Source: Dyella solisilvae
GTDB lineage: Bacteria > Pseudomonadota > Gammaproteobacteria > Xanthomonadales > Rhodanobacteraceae
Assembly: GCF_003351225.1 (NCBI RefSeq)
Contig: NZ_QQSY01000005.1
Span: 186,001 to 250,000 of the forward strand
Length of the DNA: 64,000 nucleotides
Reading direction: 5' to 3'
Part shown: positions 11,051 to 20,928 of the stretch, piece after piece
Layout of the letters: each line of letters starts with the position of its first letter
Numbering within the stretch: position 1 is the stretch's first letter
Made by a program: the position numbers and the translations under genes
Notes under the pieces: generated by a model
What the model was told of the DNA's origin: nothing
What the model saw: the letters and a program-made list of their open reading frames with translations, nothing else
Databases searched by the model: none

Positions 11051-12202
11051 TTGAGAGACGTGATCGAAGCCCGCTTCCACGACAGCATCGACAGCATCCC
11101 GGCCCAGGCCTGGGATGCGTTGCGGCCCGACGACAATCCGTTTGTCTCGCACGCCTTTCTCGCCGCGCTGGAACACACCGGTTGCATCCGCGCCGACTGG
11201 GGCTGGCAAGCCCATCACCTCGGCCTCTATGAAGACGGCGCCCTGGTGGCCGCTGCGCCGCTGTACCTGAAAGGCAACTCGCACGGCGAGTTCGTGTTCG
11301 ACTGGAGCTGGGCCAGCGCCTGGGAGCGCGCCGGCGGCGACTACTATCCCAAGCTGCTCAACGCCGTGCCGTATTCGCCGGTGCCGGGTCCGCGCCTGCT
11401 CGCCGGCAACGGGCCGCAGGCGGCCGCGCGACGGCACGCGCTTGCCACGGCCATGCGCGCATTGGCCGAGCGCATGAATCTTTCCTCGGTGCATGCCAAT
11501 TTTCTCGGCGAGGACGAGCTAGCGGCCTTCGACGCGCCCTGGCTGGCTCGTTCCGACGTGCAGTTCCACTGGCGAAACCACGGTTACACGAATTTCGACC
11601 AGTTCCTCGCCGCGCTCAACCACAAGAAGCGGAAAAACATCCGCCAGGAGCGCGCCCACGTGGCCGACAGCGGCCTGACCATCGAGATGCGCGCCGGGCA
11701 TGAACTCGACGCGCAGGTTTGGCGGCGCATCCACGCGCTGTACCGATCCACGTTCGACGCCAAGGGCAACCACGCCGCGTTGACCCGCGCCATGTTCCTC
11801 GCCTTTGGCGAGACGCTCGGCCAGCAGGTCAGCGTCGCACTTGCCCGCGACGGCGCAGAGATCATCGCCATGGCGCTGTTCCTGCAGAGCAGCGACACCT
11901 TGTACGGGCGTTACTGGGGCGCTTCACGTGACGTGCCTGGCCTGCATTTCGAGCTTTGCTACTACCAGGGCATCGAGCACGCCATACGGCACGGACTGCA
12001 ACGCTTCGAACCGGGCGCGCAGGGTGAGCACAAGATGGCCCGCGGATTCCTGCCGGTGCGCACGCACTCGCGCCACTACCTGGTGGACACGAACTTCAGG
12101 GACGCGGTACGCCACGCCCTCGCGCGCGAGGCCGAAGCCATGGACGACTACGCCGCGGACCTGGCGGCGCACAGCCCCTACGCCCGCCACGACACTGCCT
12201 GA
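11051..12202 (+). CDS. COG3146 / DUF482 GNAT-fold (FemAB-like) N-acyltransferase
   Basis: About 383 residues, matching the 'peptidoglycan biosynthesis-like' COG3146 family. The N-terminus has AWDALRPDDNPFVSHAFLAALE (typical N-P-F-x-x-x-x-F-L), then LYLKGNSHGEFVFDWSWA, YYPKLLNAVPYSPVPGPRLL, and a C-terminal acyltransferase half with KKRKNIRQER, ARYWGAS-like 'YGRYWGAS' and FEPGAQGEHKMARGF. The exact substrate is not known for the family. The start codon is uncertain: TTG at 11051 or GTG at 11060. It converges with the serine hydrolase gene. Confidence 0.88.
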   Translation: MRDVIEARFHDSIDSIPAQAWDALRPDDNPFVSHAFLAALEHTGCIRADWGWQAHHLGLYEDGALVAAAPLYLKGNSHGEFVFDWSWASAWERAGGDYYPKLLNAVPYSPVPGPRLLAGNGPQAAARRHALATAMRALAERMNLSSVHANFLGEDELAAFDAPWLARSDVQFHWRNHGYTNFDQFLAALNHKKRKNIRQERAHVADSGLTIEMRAGHELDAQVWRRIHALYRSTFDAKGNHAALTRAMFLAFGETLGQQVSVALARDGAEIIAMALFLQSSDTLYGRYWGASRDVPGLHFELCYYQGIEHAIRHGLQRFEPGAQGEHKMARGFLPVRTHSRHYLVDTNFRDAVRHALAREAEAMDDYAADLAAHSPYARHDTA

Positions 12203-12220
12203 GCACGCGGCGGCGCCTGC

Positions 12221-13630
12221 TCAATTCATCGAGATGCTCGCCACTTTGCCGTCCGCATCCACGCCGAAGCCGAACTTCAGGGTGCTGCCCGGGCCGAAGA
12301 CGATCAGGTAGTCGCGCCAGGTCATCCCGTTCTCGTGACGGGTTCCCTTGTAGATGAAGTCGGTCGGTGCGCCGAATGGTCCCAACTGGCCAGCCAGGCG
12401 CTTCCCAAGCCCCGCCTGCAGCTTCGCCGTCAGACGCGCGCCGAAGCGCGCGCCGTCCACCTTTCCGTTCTGGATCTGCGCAAAGGCGGCTTTGTCAGAC
12501 GCAGTCGCGGCAGGATCGGCGCCGGCGGCCGGCCTCTTCGCCGCAGCGGCCAGAGCGGGATAGAGCTGATCGAAAATCACGCGGGTCAGCATCTCACCCG
12601 GCTCCGGATTGTCGCCGTTGTTGGTGAAGGCAATGATCCGCAGGTCCTGCCGGGGAAAGTACTCGTTGGCGGTGGTGAAGCCGAACGAGCCGCCGGTGTG
12701 GCCGATGCGCGGCTGGCCATCGACCTTGTCCACGAACAGGCCCAGGCCGTAATCGGCGCTGCCGTGCTCGGTGGTGGTCACCGAGGTCCCCATCAGGGCG
12801 ACATGCGCAGGACGGACGATTTTCCCGCCGGCCAGCGCGTCGTTCCATCGCTGCAGATCACCAATGGTGGACACCAGGTTGCCTGCGGACCAGCCCACCG
12901 AATCGTGGATGGCGGGGGCGCGCTGAAGCTGGCCGCCCTCGTGGCGGTATCCCACTGCCATCGGCGACAGGCGCCCTTCGTCGGCCATCGTGTAGGTGTG
13001 TCGCATGCCGGCGGGTTCGAGCAGGTGCTCACGGATGTACTGATCGTAGGTCTGGCCGGACACCACCTCGATCACCCGACCCAGCAGGAAGTAGCCGGTG
13101 TTGGAGTACGACCAGCGGCTGCCCGGCTTGAAGTCCAGCGGCTTGCCGGCCACGCGCGCCAGCACCGCCGCCGGCGTTTGCGGCTTGATCGCGAAAGCTT
13201 CGGCGTCTGGCCCGTCCAGGTACTCCGGAAGCCCGCTGGTGTGCGACAGGAGTTGGCGCAGGGTGACCTCGCCAGCGTGCGGCGCGTCCGGCAGATAGGT
13301 GGCCAGCGGCGCATCGATGCTGAGCTTGCCGGCTTCCTGGAGCTGCAGGATGGCGGCGGCAGTGAACTGCTTGGTGATGGAGCCGATCTCGAACCAGGTA
13401 TCCGGCGTCGCAGGCAGGCGAGCTTCGCGGTCCCGCACCCCATAGGCGTGGCGGTAGAGCAGCTCGCCCTTGCGGTACACCGCGACCACCGCGCCCGGCG
13501 TCCCGGTGCGGGCCAGCACCGTGTTCACGTCGGCATCGATGCGCCCGGCCGTTGCCGTATCGAGATTCGTGGCGCCGGCCTGCGCCAATGGAAGCATCGT
13601 CAAAGACAGCAGCAAGGCGAAGCGGCGCAT
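12221..13630 (-). CDS. Beta-lactamase-family (class C-like) serine hydrolase, secreted
   Basis: About 469 residues from the start at 13630, which places a signal peptide (MRRFALLLSLTMLPLAQAGA) at the N-terminus; an ATG at 13660 is an alternative. The penicillin-binding fold motifs are present: SxxK as S84-I-T-K87, YxN as YSN in WSYSNTGYFLLG, and the HTG triad (IGHTGGSFGFTT) in place of KTG. The C-terminal 100 residues form an extra domain seen in D-aminopeptidase/esterase relatives. These proteins are periplasmic or secreted peptidases and esterases; whether this one hydrolyses beta-lactams cannot be judged from sequence. Confidence 0.88.
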   Translation of the reverse strand: MRRFALLLSLTMLPLAQAGATNLDTATAGRIDADVNTVLARTGTPGAVVAVYRKGELLYRHAYGVRDREARLPATPDTWFEIGSITKQFTAAAILQLQEAGKLSIDAPLATYLPDAPHAGEVTLRQLLSHTSGLPEYLDGPDAEAFAIKPQTPAAVLARVAGKPLDFKPGSRWSYSNTGYFLLGRVIEVVSGQTYDQYIREHLLEPAGMRHTYTMADEGRLSPMAVGYRHEGGQLQRAPAIHDSVGWSAGNLVSTIGDLQRWNDALAGGKIVRPAHVALMGTSVTTTEHGSADYGLGLFVDKVDGQPRIGHTGGSFGFTTANEYFPRQDLRIIAFTNNGDNPEPGEMLTRVIFDQLYPALAAAAKRPAAGADPAATASDKAAFAQIQNGKVDGARFGARLTAKLQAGLGKRLAGQLGPFGAPTDFIYKGTRHENGMTWRDYLIVFGPGSTLKFGFGVDADGKVASISMN

Positions 13631-13725
13631 ACACGGCCCGGAACGAATGACGAGGTCCATGATCCTAAATTGACCGCGTGCCGGTAGCATGTGTCGGGAG
13701 CCACAGATGCCCAGCCGTACCGCCG

Positions 13726-14457
13726 ATGATCCGATTGCCCCTGCTCGATTCAGCCAAGCCGGAGCACTTTCCCGATCCGCGCAAGGCGCTGATTGAACCG
13801 AACGGCCTGCTGGCGTTCGGCGGGGACCTGTCGACCCGGCGGCTGCTGGCGGCCTACGCGCAGGGCATCTTTCCCTGGTTCAACGAGGATGAGCCGCTGC
13901 TGTGGTGGTCGCCGGACCCGCGCTGCGTGTTCCACACCGCGAGGCTGCTGCCGAACCGCAGCCTGCGCCGGCGGCTCACCCAGGTGTCGTGGCGCATCAC
14001 CGTGGACCACGCCTTCCGCCAGGTGGTGGAGGCCTGCGCCGCGCCGCGGCCAGGCCAGGCCGGCACCTGGATTGTCCCGGCCATGATCGAGGCCTACGTC
14101 CGCCTGCACGAGCTCGGCTACGCGCACAGCGTGGAGGTTTGGGACGGTGAGCGCCTGGTCGGCGGCGTTTACGGCATCGCCGTGGGGCGACTGTTCTGCG
14201 GCGAATCCATGTTCAGCCTGGAGAGCGGCGGCTCGCGGGCGGCGCTGATGGGGCTGGCCCAGTTGCTGCGCCGCTGGGACTTCCCGCTCATCGATGCCCA
14301 GGTCACCAATCCCCACCTCTTGCAGCTGGGCGCGGCGGAGTACCCCCGCACCCAGTTCCTGCGCATGGTCGCCCAGCTGACCCACCTGCCCGGCCAGCCC
14401 GGCAGCTGGGCGGAATTCACCGGGCTGATCCAGTTGCAGCCCTCAGGCGGCGGCTGA
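13726..14457 (+). CDS. aat: Leucyl/phenylalanyl-tRNA--protein transferase
   Basis: A 243-residue Aat, near the usual 234. The start at 13726 gives MIRLPLLDSAKPEHFPDPRK, matching the family start; the frame remains open further upstream without homologous residues. Signatures are NGLLAFGGDLS, YAQGIFPWFNEDEPLLWWSPDPR and the FCGESMFSLESGGSRAALMG motif of the acyl-transfer site. It attaches Leu or Phe to N-terminal Arg/Lys of proteins, marking them for ClpS-ClpAP. Its last 15 bp overlap the convergent cysteine hydrolase gene. Confidence 0.97.
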   Translation: MIRLPLLDSAKPEHFPDPRKALIEPNGLLAFGGDLSTRRLLAAYAQGIFPWFNEDEPLLWWSPDPRCVFHTARLLPNRSLRRRLTQVSWRITVDHAFRQVVEACAAPRPGQAGTWIVPAMIEAYVRLHELGYAHSVEVWDGERLVGGVYGIAVGRLFCGESMFSLESGGSRAALMGLAQLLRRWDFPLIDAQVTNPHLLQLGAAEYPRTQFLRMVAQLTHLPGQPGSWAEFTGLIQLQPSGGG

Positions 14458-15081
14458 CCGGCGAAGCTTCGCCGCGCGATACGAATCAAGGATGTTCTCG
14501 CGTACCGGCGTCTCTCCACTGGCGAGCGCGTGCAGCCATTCGCTGGTGCTCAGCACCGCGGCGAAGCGCGACTGCTCCACCACGCTGAACACGCGGTGGA
14601 TTTCCTCCGCGCTGGCATGGCCCGCGCGATTGGCATAGGAAACCGAGCCGGAGGCATCGTGTACGAATTCCACCTGCAGGCCACGATCGAAGGCGTGCTT
14701 GATAGTGGTGTCGTTGCAGTTGTGGGTCATGTAGCCGACCACGGTGACGGTGTCGACGTCGTGCGCGACCAGCCAGTCGGCAAGGCCAGTGCCACTGAAG
14801 GCGCTGGGCAGCGGCTTCTGGAACAACGCATCGCGATGGCGACGGGCCACTTCCTGGTGCAGGAGCCAGCCGTCACTGCCTTCGGCAAAGGCCGGGGCAT
14901 CAGCCGGCGAATGCTGCTGGATCACGATCACCGGCACGCCGGCGGCGGTCGCCGCATCCATGACGCACGCGATGTTGGCCAGCGACTGCGAGGACGGCGG
15001 GTACTCGATCTGCAGGTTGCCGGTGAAGTACTCGTTCTGCACGTCGACCACGATGACGGCACGGCGGGGCTGCTGGGACAT
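14443..15081 (-). CDS. Isochorismatase-family cysteine hydrolase
   Basis: A 212-residue alpha/beta hydrolase of the isochorismatase/nicotinamidase group. The triad is visible as D13 (VVDVQNEYF), K89 (FQKPLPSAF) and C122 (GYMTHNCNDTT). The start at 15081 has a good AGGAG site; frames upstream belong to the intergenic space. The gene faces away from a GlxA-type regulator whose start is about 115 bp off. That is a classic arrangement in which the regulator controls the hydrolase, so a small amide or vinyl-ether substrate sensed by the regulator is likely. Confidence 0.9.
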   Translation of the reverse strand: MSQQPRRAVIVVDVQNEYFTGNLQIEYPPSSQSLANIACVMDAATAAGVPVIVIQQHSPADAPAFAEGSDGWLLHQEVARRHRDALFQKPLPSAFSGTGLADWLVAHDVDTVTVVGYMTHNCNDTTIKHAFDRGLQVEFVHDASGSVSYANRAGHASAEEIHRVFSVVEQSRFAAVLSTSEWLHALASGETPVRENILDSYRAAKLRRSAAA

Positions 15082-15195
15082 GGCGCGACTCCTGTCGGAT
15101 GAAAAGGTGTGTGCATGTTGAGCCCGGTGGCACTTGCGCACGAGTGGCCCGAAGGACAACGATCGCTGCTATCGGGCCAAGCAGGAAACGAAGCC

Positions 15196-16161
15196 GTGCG
15201 CAGCATCCGTGTCGCCGTGGTCGCCTTCGAAGGCATCCTCCCCTTCCATCTGTCGGTGCCCTGCGCGGTGTTCCAGGCGCCATCGCCGGATGGCCCCACA
15301 CCGTTCCGCCTGCGCGTGTGCTCGGCCGAAGGCAGACAGCTCGGCACCGCCGCTGGCTTTGCCATCGCCACGCCGTACGGGCTGGAGGAACTGGCCCGCG
15401 CCGACCTGATCGTCGTGCCCTCGTGGCGCGATCCCGCGGAGCGGCCGCCGGAAGCGCTGCTGGGCGCGCTGCAACGCGCCGCGCGCCGCGGCACGCGAAT
15501 CGTCGGCCTGTGCCTGGGCGCCTTCGTGCTGGCCTACGCGGGCCTGCTGGACGGCCGCCGGGCCGCCACCCATTGGGGCTGGACGCAGGCACTGGAAGAG
15601 CGCTTCCCGGCCACCGAAGTCGATCCGGACGTGCTGTACATCGACGACGGCGCCATCGTCACCTCGGCCGGCGCCGCCGCCGGCATCGACTGCTGCCTGC
15701 ACCTGGTACGCCAGCTGCTGGGCAGCGAGGTCGCCAACCGCATCGCGCGGCGCATGGTGGTGCCGCCGTTCCGTCGCGGCGGGCAAGCCCAGTTCATCGA
15801 ACAGCCGCTGCCCGAGGCGCCCGCCGACCGGCGTCTCGCGCGCCTGCTCGAACAGGTGCAACGGCGACTGCACGAGGATCACCCGCTGGATGCGCTGGCC
15901 GAGCAACTGGCCATGAGCCGGCGCAGCTTCACGCGGCACTTCCGCCAGCTCACCGGCAGCAGCTTCGGCGACTGGCTGATGACGCAGCGCCTTGCCGAAG
16001 CGCAGCGCCTGCTGGAAACCACGCGCCTGCCGCTGGAGCGCATCGCCAGCCGTATCGGACTCGGCTCACCGGTGACCTTGCGCCAGCACTTCCAGCGCGC
16101 CTATCGCACCTCACCTGCCAACTACCGGCGCGCGTTCAACGCAACCAGGGAATCCGCCTAG
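15196..16161 (+). CDS. GlxA-family AraC-type transcriptional regulator
   Basis: A 321-residue regulator with an N-terminal DJ-1/PfpI-like domain (about 1-180; GLCLGAFVLAYAGLLDG around the nucleophile elbow, then ATHWGW) and a C-terminal double helix-turn-helix AraC domain (LAEQLAMSRRSFTRHFRQLTG ... IASRIGLGSPVTLRQHFQRAY). The GTG at 15196 has an AGGAAA site and starts just before RVAVVAFEG, as in relatives; GTG 15109 or ATG 15115 would add about 28 residues without homology. It probably regulates the divergent cysteine hydrolase. Confidence 0.9.
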   Translation: MRSIRVAVVAFEGILPFHLSVPCAVFQAPSPDGPTPFRLRVCSAEGRQLGTAAGFAIATPYGLEELARADLIVVPSWRDPAERPPEALLGALQRAARRGTRIVGLCLGAFVLAYAGLLDGRRAATHWGWTQALEERFPATEVDPDVLYIDDGAIVTSAGAAAGIDCCLHLVRQLLGSEVANRIARRMVVPPFRRGGQAQFIEQPLPEAPADRRLARLLEQVQRRLHEDHPLDALAEQLAMSRRSFTRHFRQLTGSSFGDWLMTQRLAEAQRLLETTRLPLERIASRIGLGSPVTLRQHFQRAYRTSPANYRRAFNATRESA

Positions 16162-16262
16162 GCTTCCACCGGCTCTCGCGCCAGTTGCCGGCATAACGCC
16201 GCCGTGGCCTGGTCGTCGGGGAACCAGCATTCGATGCGCAATTCTTCCACCGTCACGTCGCG
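16158..16262 (-). pseudogene. 3' remnant of a lost minus-strand gene
   Basis: The last 34 codons before a TAG read with strong coding bias (GC-rich third positions) as ASLRDVTVEELRIECWFPDD and on to REPVEA. Upstream of 16262 the frame continues but loses coding character and runs into a remnant on the other strand. I do not recognise the parent protein. Its stop overlaps the regulator's stop. Confidence 0.4.
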
Positions 16263-16280
16263 CAGCGAGGCGTCCGCTGC

Positions 16281-16361
16281 AATCCCGGCGCGAAGCTGTT
16301 CTTTCCCGAGGAATACCCCGACCTCATCGCCGAGGAGGCGCACAAGCTGTGGCAGTCATGA
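16281..16361 (+). pseudogene. 3' remnant of a lost plus-strand gene
   Basis: A 26-codon reading frame ending in TGA at 16361 translates as NPGAKLFFPEEYPDLIAEEA followed by HKLWQS. Codon use is fully typical of genes in this window, and there is no start codon or ribosome-binding site. It looks like the C-terminal tail of an otherwise missing protein that I cannot name. Confidence 0.4.
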
Positions 16362-16391
16362 GCGCGCCGTGAAACCGCGGGGCGGCGATCA

Positions 16392-17258
16392 TCAATCCGC
16401 CACGGCGGCATCCATGCCGACAGCCTTGAGCTCGTCGTAGTGTTCCAGGAACAGCGCCACGATCTGCGGATCGAGCTGGCCGCCGGCGGCATTGCGTAGA
16501 TAGTCGAGCACGTCGTGTTCCGGCCACGCGTGCTTGTACACGCGCGGAAAGCTCAGCGCGTCCCACACGTCGACCACGCTGAAGATGCGCGCCGCCAGCG
16601 GAATCGAATCGCCGCTCAGGCCGCGCGGGTATCCTGTGCCGTCCCAACGTTCGTGGTGTGCATAGGGAATGTCGATCGCCGGCCGCAGGAAGGTGGTGCG
16701 CATCAGCAGGTCCTTGCCCAGCGACGGATGGGTGCGCATCTGCGTCGTTTCGTCTTCCGTCAGCGGGCCGGGCTTGATCAGGATGGCGTCTGGCAGGGCC
16801 AGCTTGCCGATGTCGTGCAGCAGCGCGCCAAATCGAACGTGGCGCAAGGCATCGCCGTCGAGCCCGACGCGCTGCGCCAGCGCCACGGTCATGCGCATCA
16901 CGCGCTCGGAGTGATCGCGCGTCTCCTTGTGGCGTGCGTCCATCGCCGACACCAGCGCCGTCAACGACTGCTCGTTGCCTTCCAGCAGCGCGTGGTTGAG
17001 GCGGTCCATCCGCCGGAACACGCGGCCGATCATCCAGTACAGCAACAGGCCGGAACACAGTACGAAGAAACCGCCCTTCAGGCTGTGCAGCATGCTCAGC
17101 GTGTGCTTGTCGTAGCCCAACGAGAACAGCAGGCGATCCGAACAGAACACCCACAGCCACGAGGCCGTCAGATAAATAGCGACAATGCGGATTTGTGGCT
17201 TGAGCGTCACCGGATTTCCCATCGCCTGCCAAATCTGTCTGCAGGACGTGCGGAGCAT
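16392..17258 (-). CDS. Membrane-anchored HD-GYP domain phosphodiesterase
   Basis: A 288-residue protein (276 if the ATG at 17222 is used). Two N-terminal hydrophobic segments (IVAIYLTASWLWVFCSDRLLF and GGFFVLCSGLLLYWMIGRVF) precede an HD-GYP domain: DHSERVMRMTVALAQR, the HD pair in LLHDIGKLALPD, and HHERWDGTGYPRGLSG with the GYP residues. Such enzymes hydrolyse cyclic di-GMP, so this is the counterpart of the GGDEF sensor at 2.2 kb. The C-terminus is shorter than in RpfG. It is last in a minus-strand run after ispG, the methyltransferase and DUF1905. Confidence 0.93.
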   Translation of the reverse strand: MLRTSCRQIWQAMGNPVTLKPQIRIVAIYLTASWLWVFCSDRLLFSLGYDKHTLSMLHSLKGGFFVLCSGLLLYWMIGRVFRRMDRLNHALLEGNEQSLTALVSAMDARHKETRDHSERVMRMTVALAQRVGLDGDALRHVRFGALLHDIGKLALPDAILIKPGPLTEDETTQMRTHPSLGKDLLMRTTFLRPAIDIPYAHHERWDGTGYPRGLSGDSIPLAARIFSVVDVWDALSFPRVYKHAWPEHDVLDYLRNAAGGQLDPQIVALFLEHYDELKAVGMDAAVAD

Positions 17259-17304
17259 ACCCGCGAATGGGCGAGCCGCGATCGTTGTCCACGCATGGCC
17301 GTCA

Positions 17305-17598
17305 TCAGGCGTCGACGGGCTCGATCATCACGTCGACCGACTGCCCGGCGTTGAGTCCGACGGTAGCGGCCAGCGATTCTTCCAGCAGCAGCCAGAACGC
17401 TCCGGCGCGCTCGACCACCGAACCCTGGAAATCCTGGCCATTGAGGCTGCCGCGCACGCGATGGCCGCGTCCGCATTTCCACAGTGGCCGCGCAGGCGTG
17501 GACCATTGAGTGACCGGATCGAATGGCAAGGCCACCGCCCATTGGCTGTGGCCGTTCTGCACAGTGGCGCGAAACGCTACCGCACGATGCCTGGTCAT
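17305..17598 (-). CDS. DUF1905 domain protein
   Basis: A 97-residue single-domain protein. The start at 17598 has a strong AGGAGG site about 8 bp upstream. VRGSLNGQDFQGSVVERAGAFWLLLEESLAA followed by GLNAGQSVDVMIEP matches the small beta-barrel DUF1905 family, which is often fused to YdeI/OmpD-associated domains. Its biochemical role is unknown. It starts 14 bp after the methyltransferase stop, so the two are probably cotranscribed. Confidence 0.82.
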   Translation of the reverse strand: MTRHRAVAFRATVQNGHSQWAVALPFDPVTQWSTPARPLWKCGRGHRVRGSLNGQDFQGSVVERAGAFWLLLEESLAATVGLNAGQSVDVMIEPVDA

Positions 17599-17612
17599 GC
17601 CCCGATCCCCTC

Positions 17613-18290
17613 CTAGCTTTCCCCCGCCAAGAAGATAACGGACGCAGGCCGTCCCGTGTGAGGGTGAATGGGTTCGAGCATGCCTTTGAGGTGCAGACCG
17701 GCCTTGGCGAAAGCCGCCAACCAGCCGCCCATGGTGCGGAAATACCACGGGGCCGGTTCGGCAAAACCCTCGCCGCAGCCTGCCCACGAGCCTTCGCGCC
17801 AGCCGTCGCGGTAAGGCTTGTCGCCTGTCGCCACCAGCGGATGGAGGGTCTGCACGATCAGGACGCCGCCAGCTTCGAGCAAGCTGGGCACAGCCGCGAG
17901 CACGCCGGCCACCGAGTCCTCGCCGAGCAAGGAGAAGTTGCAGACCACCACATCGGCCCGCTCACGCAGTGCGCCCGCCGTCAGCTCAGCGTAGGACAGG
18001 ACGCGAAAATCACCGCCACCATCCGCTCGCGCCGCCTCGATCAATGACGGCACGGCATCCACGCCGATGACGGCAATGCCGGCGTCGGCCAGCGCACGGG
18101 TCAGCCAGCCTTCGCCGCAACCGAGGTCGATCACGCGGCGCGGCGATTGCGCCAGAACAGCGTCGACAATGGCTCGGTCGGTGACGAGCTGCCTGCTTTC
18201 GATACAGCCGTTGCGCACCGCGCCTGTCCAGGCGTCCGCGTTGGCCTGCCAGGCATCGAGGATCCGTGACTCCGTCGATGCGCCGGGCAT
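17613..18290 (-). CDS. Class I SAM-dependent methyltransferase
   Basis: A 225-residue Rossmann-fold methyltransferase. Motif I is RRVIDLGCGEGWLTRALAD; an acidic residue ends the second strand (IGVDAVPSLIEAA), and VVVCNFSLLGEDS is the motif IV region. The start at 18290 (MPGASTESRILDAW) lies 7 bp after the ispG stop, so translation is probably coupled to ispG. The substrate is not identifiable; the layout resembles small-molecule methyltransferases of the ubiquinone/tellurite type. Confidence 0.88.
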   Translation of the reverse strand: MPGASTESRILDAWQANADAWTGAVRNGCIESRQLVTDRAIVDAVLAQSPRRVIDLGCGEGWLTRALADAGIAVIGVDAVPSLIEAARADGGGDFRVLSYAELTAGALRERADVVVCNFSLLGEDSVAGVLAAVPSLLEAGGVLIVQTLHPLVATGDKPYRDGWREGSWAGCGEGFAEPAPWYFRTMGGWLAAFAKAGLHLKGMLEPIHPHTGRPASVIFLAGES

Positions 18291-18297
18291 GCGCTGG

Positions 18298-19554
<1,257 letters not shown>

Positions 19555-19727
19555 GGAGTACACGATTTGGGCGGGGGGCCGTATGAGGCTGGCGGCAATC
19601 AGGTGAAGGATACCCGAACACCCCGCGGTTTATGCGACAAAACCGCGCAGCCTGCACGCTTCGGCCCCGGGAGCGAGGATCATGAGAACCCTGGAATCGA
19701 GCAAGGAACCCGGAGGCCTGACGCACC

Positions 19728-20468
19728 ATGCTCCAGACACTTCACCGCCAGGATGGCGCCCCGCGCATGACCCCATCACCGTCCTGCGCCGGCTGCGGCC
19801 ACGCATCGGTATGCCAGGCGAGCGGCTACGATCGCGCCGAACTTTCCGGCCTGCGCCACATTGCCGAACGCATCGGTCCCTTGCGCACCGGGGAATATCT
19901 GTACCGGCCGCTCTCGCCATTCCGCGCCGTCTATGCGGTGCAGTCCGGCATGGCCAAGACCGTGGCCGTGGACGTCGCCGGCCGCGAACAGGTGCTGGCC
20001 TTCCACCTTCCAGGCGAACTGATCGGGCTGGACGCCATCGACCGTGAGCTGCACGACAACGCCGTGGTGGCGCTGGGCAAGACGCAGTTCTGCCGTTTTC
20101 CCTACCACGCGATTCGCCAGGTGGCGACCTCGCAGCCCGACGTTCCCTGGCACCTGATGCACGCAGCCAGCCAGCGCATCACGCGCCTGCAGCTGAGCGG
20201 CGGCAATTACCTGGCCGAGGAGCGCTTCGCCGCTTTCCTGGTCGATATGCGCGACCGCCGCGCCGTGTTGGGCCTGTCGGCCGATTACCTGCCGCTGCCC
20301 ATGTCGCGCGCCGATATCGGCAACCACCTGCGCTTGACCACGGAAACCGTCAGCCGCCTGCTGGGCCGCTTCCGCCAGCGCGGCATGATCTCGCTGGATC
20401 GACAGGGCCTGCACGTGACCGACCTGAAGACGCTGCGCGAGCTTGGCCAGTCGCTGCTGATGCATTAA
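19728..20468 (+). CDS. fnr: Fnr-type oxygen-responsive transcriptional regulator
   Basis: A 246-residue Crp/Fnr-family regulator. Cysteines sit at 20, 23, 29 (CAGCGHASVC) and 122 (TQFCRFPY), the same positions and spacing as the [4Fe-4S] ligands of E. coli FNR. The cNMP-like sensor barrel is followed by a dimer helix and a helix-turn-helix (MSRADIGNHLRLTTETVSRLLG) with the ExxSR recognition residues of FNR, so TTGAT-N4-ATCAA sites are the expected targets. It should switch genes for low-oxygen respiration. Its start is 174 bp from the divergent ispG. Confidence 0.95.
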   Translation: MLQTLHRQDGAPRMTPSPSCAGCGHASVCQASGYDRAELSGLRHIAERIGPLRTGEYLYRPLSPFRAVYAVQSGMAKTVAVDVAGREQVLAFHLPGELIGLDAIDRELHDNAVVALGKTQFCRFPYHAIRQVATSQPDVPWHLMHAASQRITRLQLSGGNYLAEERFAAFLVDMRDRRAVLGLSADYLPLPMSRADIGNHLRLTTETVSRLLGRFRQRGMISLDRQGLHVTDLKTLRELGQSLLMH

Positions 20469-20480
20469 GCACGTCCCTTG

Positions 20481-20505
20481 CAGGAGCGCACAAGCTGCGC
20501 TCCTG
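20481..20505. terminator. Bidirectional hairpin between fnr and the GFA gene
   Basis: A perfect 10-bp stem, CAGGAGCGCA / TGCGCTCCTG, with a 5-nt loop (CAAGC), lies between two convergent stops. There is no T-run, but position and symmetry fit a shared terminator. Confidence 0.6.
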
Positions 20506-20522
20506 CCACCAAGGATCTATCC

Positions 20523-20873
20523 CTAGAGCAGGTGCAGTCCGTCGAACGATTTTCGATGGAGCGCGGCCAGGTCCAGCCCTTCGAGGCAACGCACGTTCAA
20601 GGCCACGGTGGCCTCGCCGGTCTTCGGGTCCGTGCCGTAGGCGAATGGCTCGCAGCCGCAATTCGGGCAGAACCGGTGATCGATGCGATGCGTGTTGAAT
20701 AGATAACTCGACATCGACTCTTCCGGCGTTCGCAGGTGCATCTGCGTGCGAGGCATGAACCACCACAGGATGCCCTTGCGACTGCAATGGGTGCAGTTGC
20801 ACTCATACACCTGAGCGGGCTCGCCTTCGACTTCGAAGGCGATGCGACCGCAATGGCAACTGCCCTGGTACAT
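20523..20873 (-). CDS. GFA-family (glutathione-dependent formaldehyde-activating-like) zinc protein
   Basis: A 116-residue GFA/CENP-V domain protein. Zinc-binding cysteines are seen in SCHCGRIAFEVEG, YECNCTHCSRKGILWW and FCPNCGCEPFAYG, in the order and spacing of the family. The start at 20873 follows an AGGAG site. Only some members act on S-hydroxymethylglutathione, and no formaldehyde dehydrogenase gene is nearby, so the substrate is open. Confidence 0.9.
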   Translation of the reverse strand: MYQGSCHCGRIAFEVEGEPAQVYECNCTHCSRKGILWWFMPRTQMHLRTPEESMSSYLFNTHRIDHRFCPNCGCEPFAYGTDPKTGEATVALNVRCLEGLDLAALHRKSFDGLHLL

Positions 20874-20928
20874 GTCGATGACTCCTTGTGGAAAGGACCC
20901 CAGACGCCGCCAATCAGGCGGACGCGAG

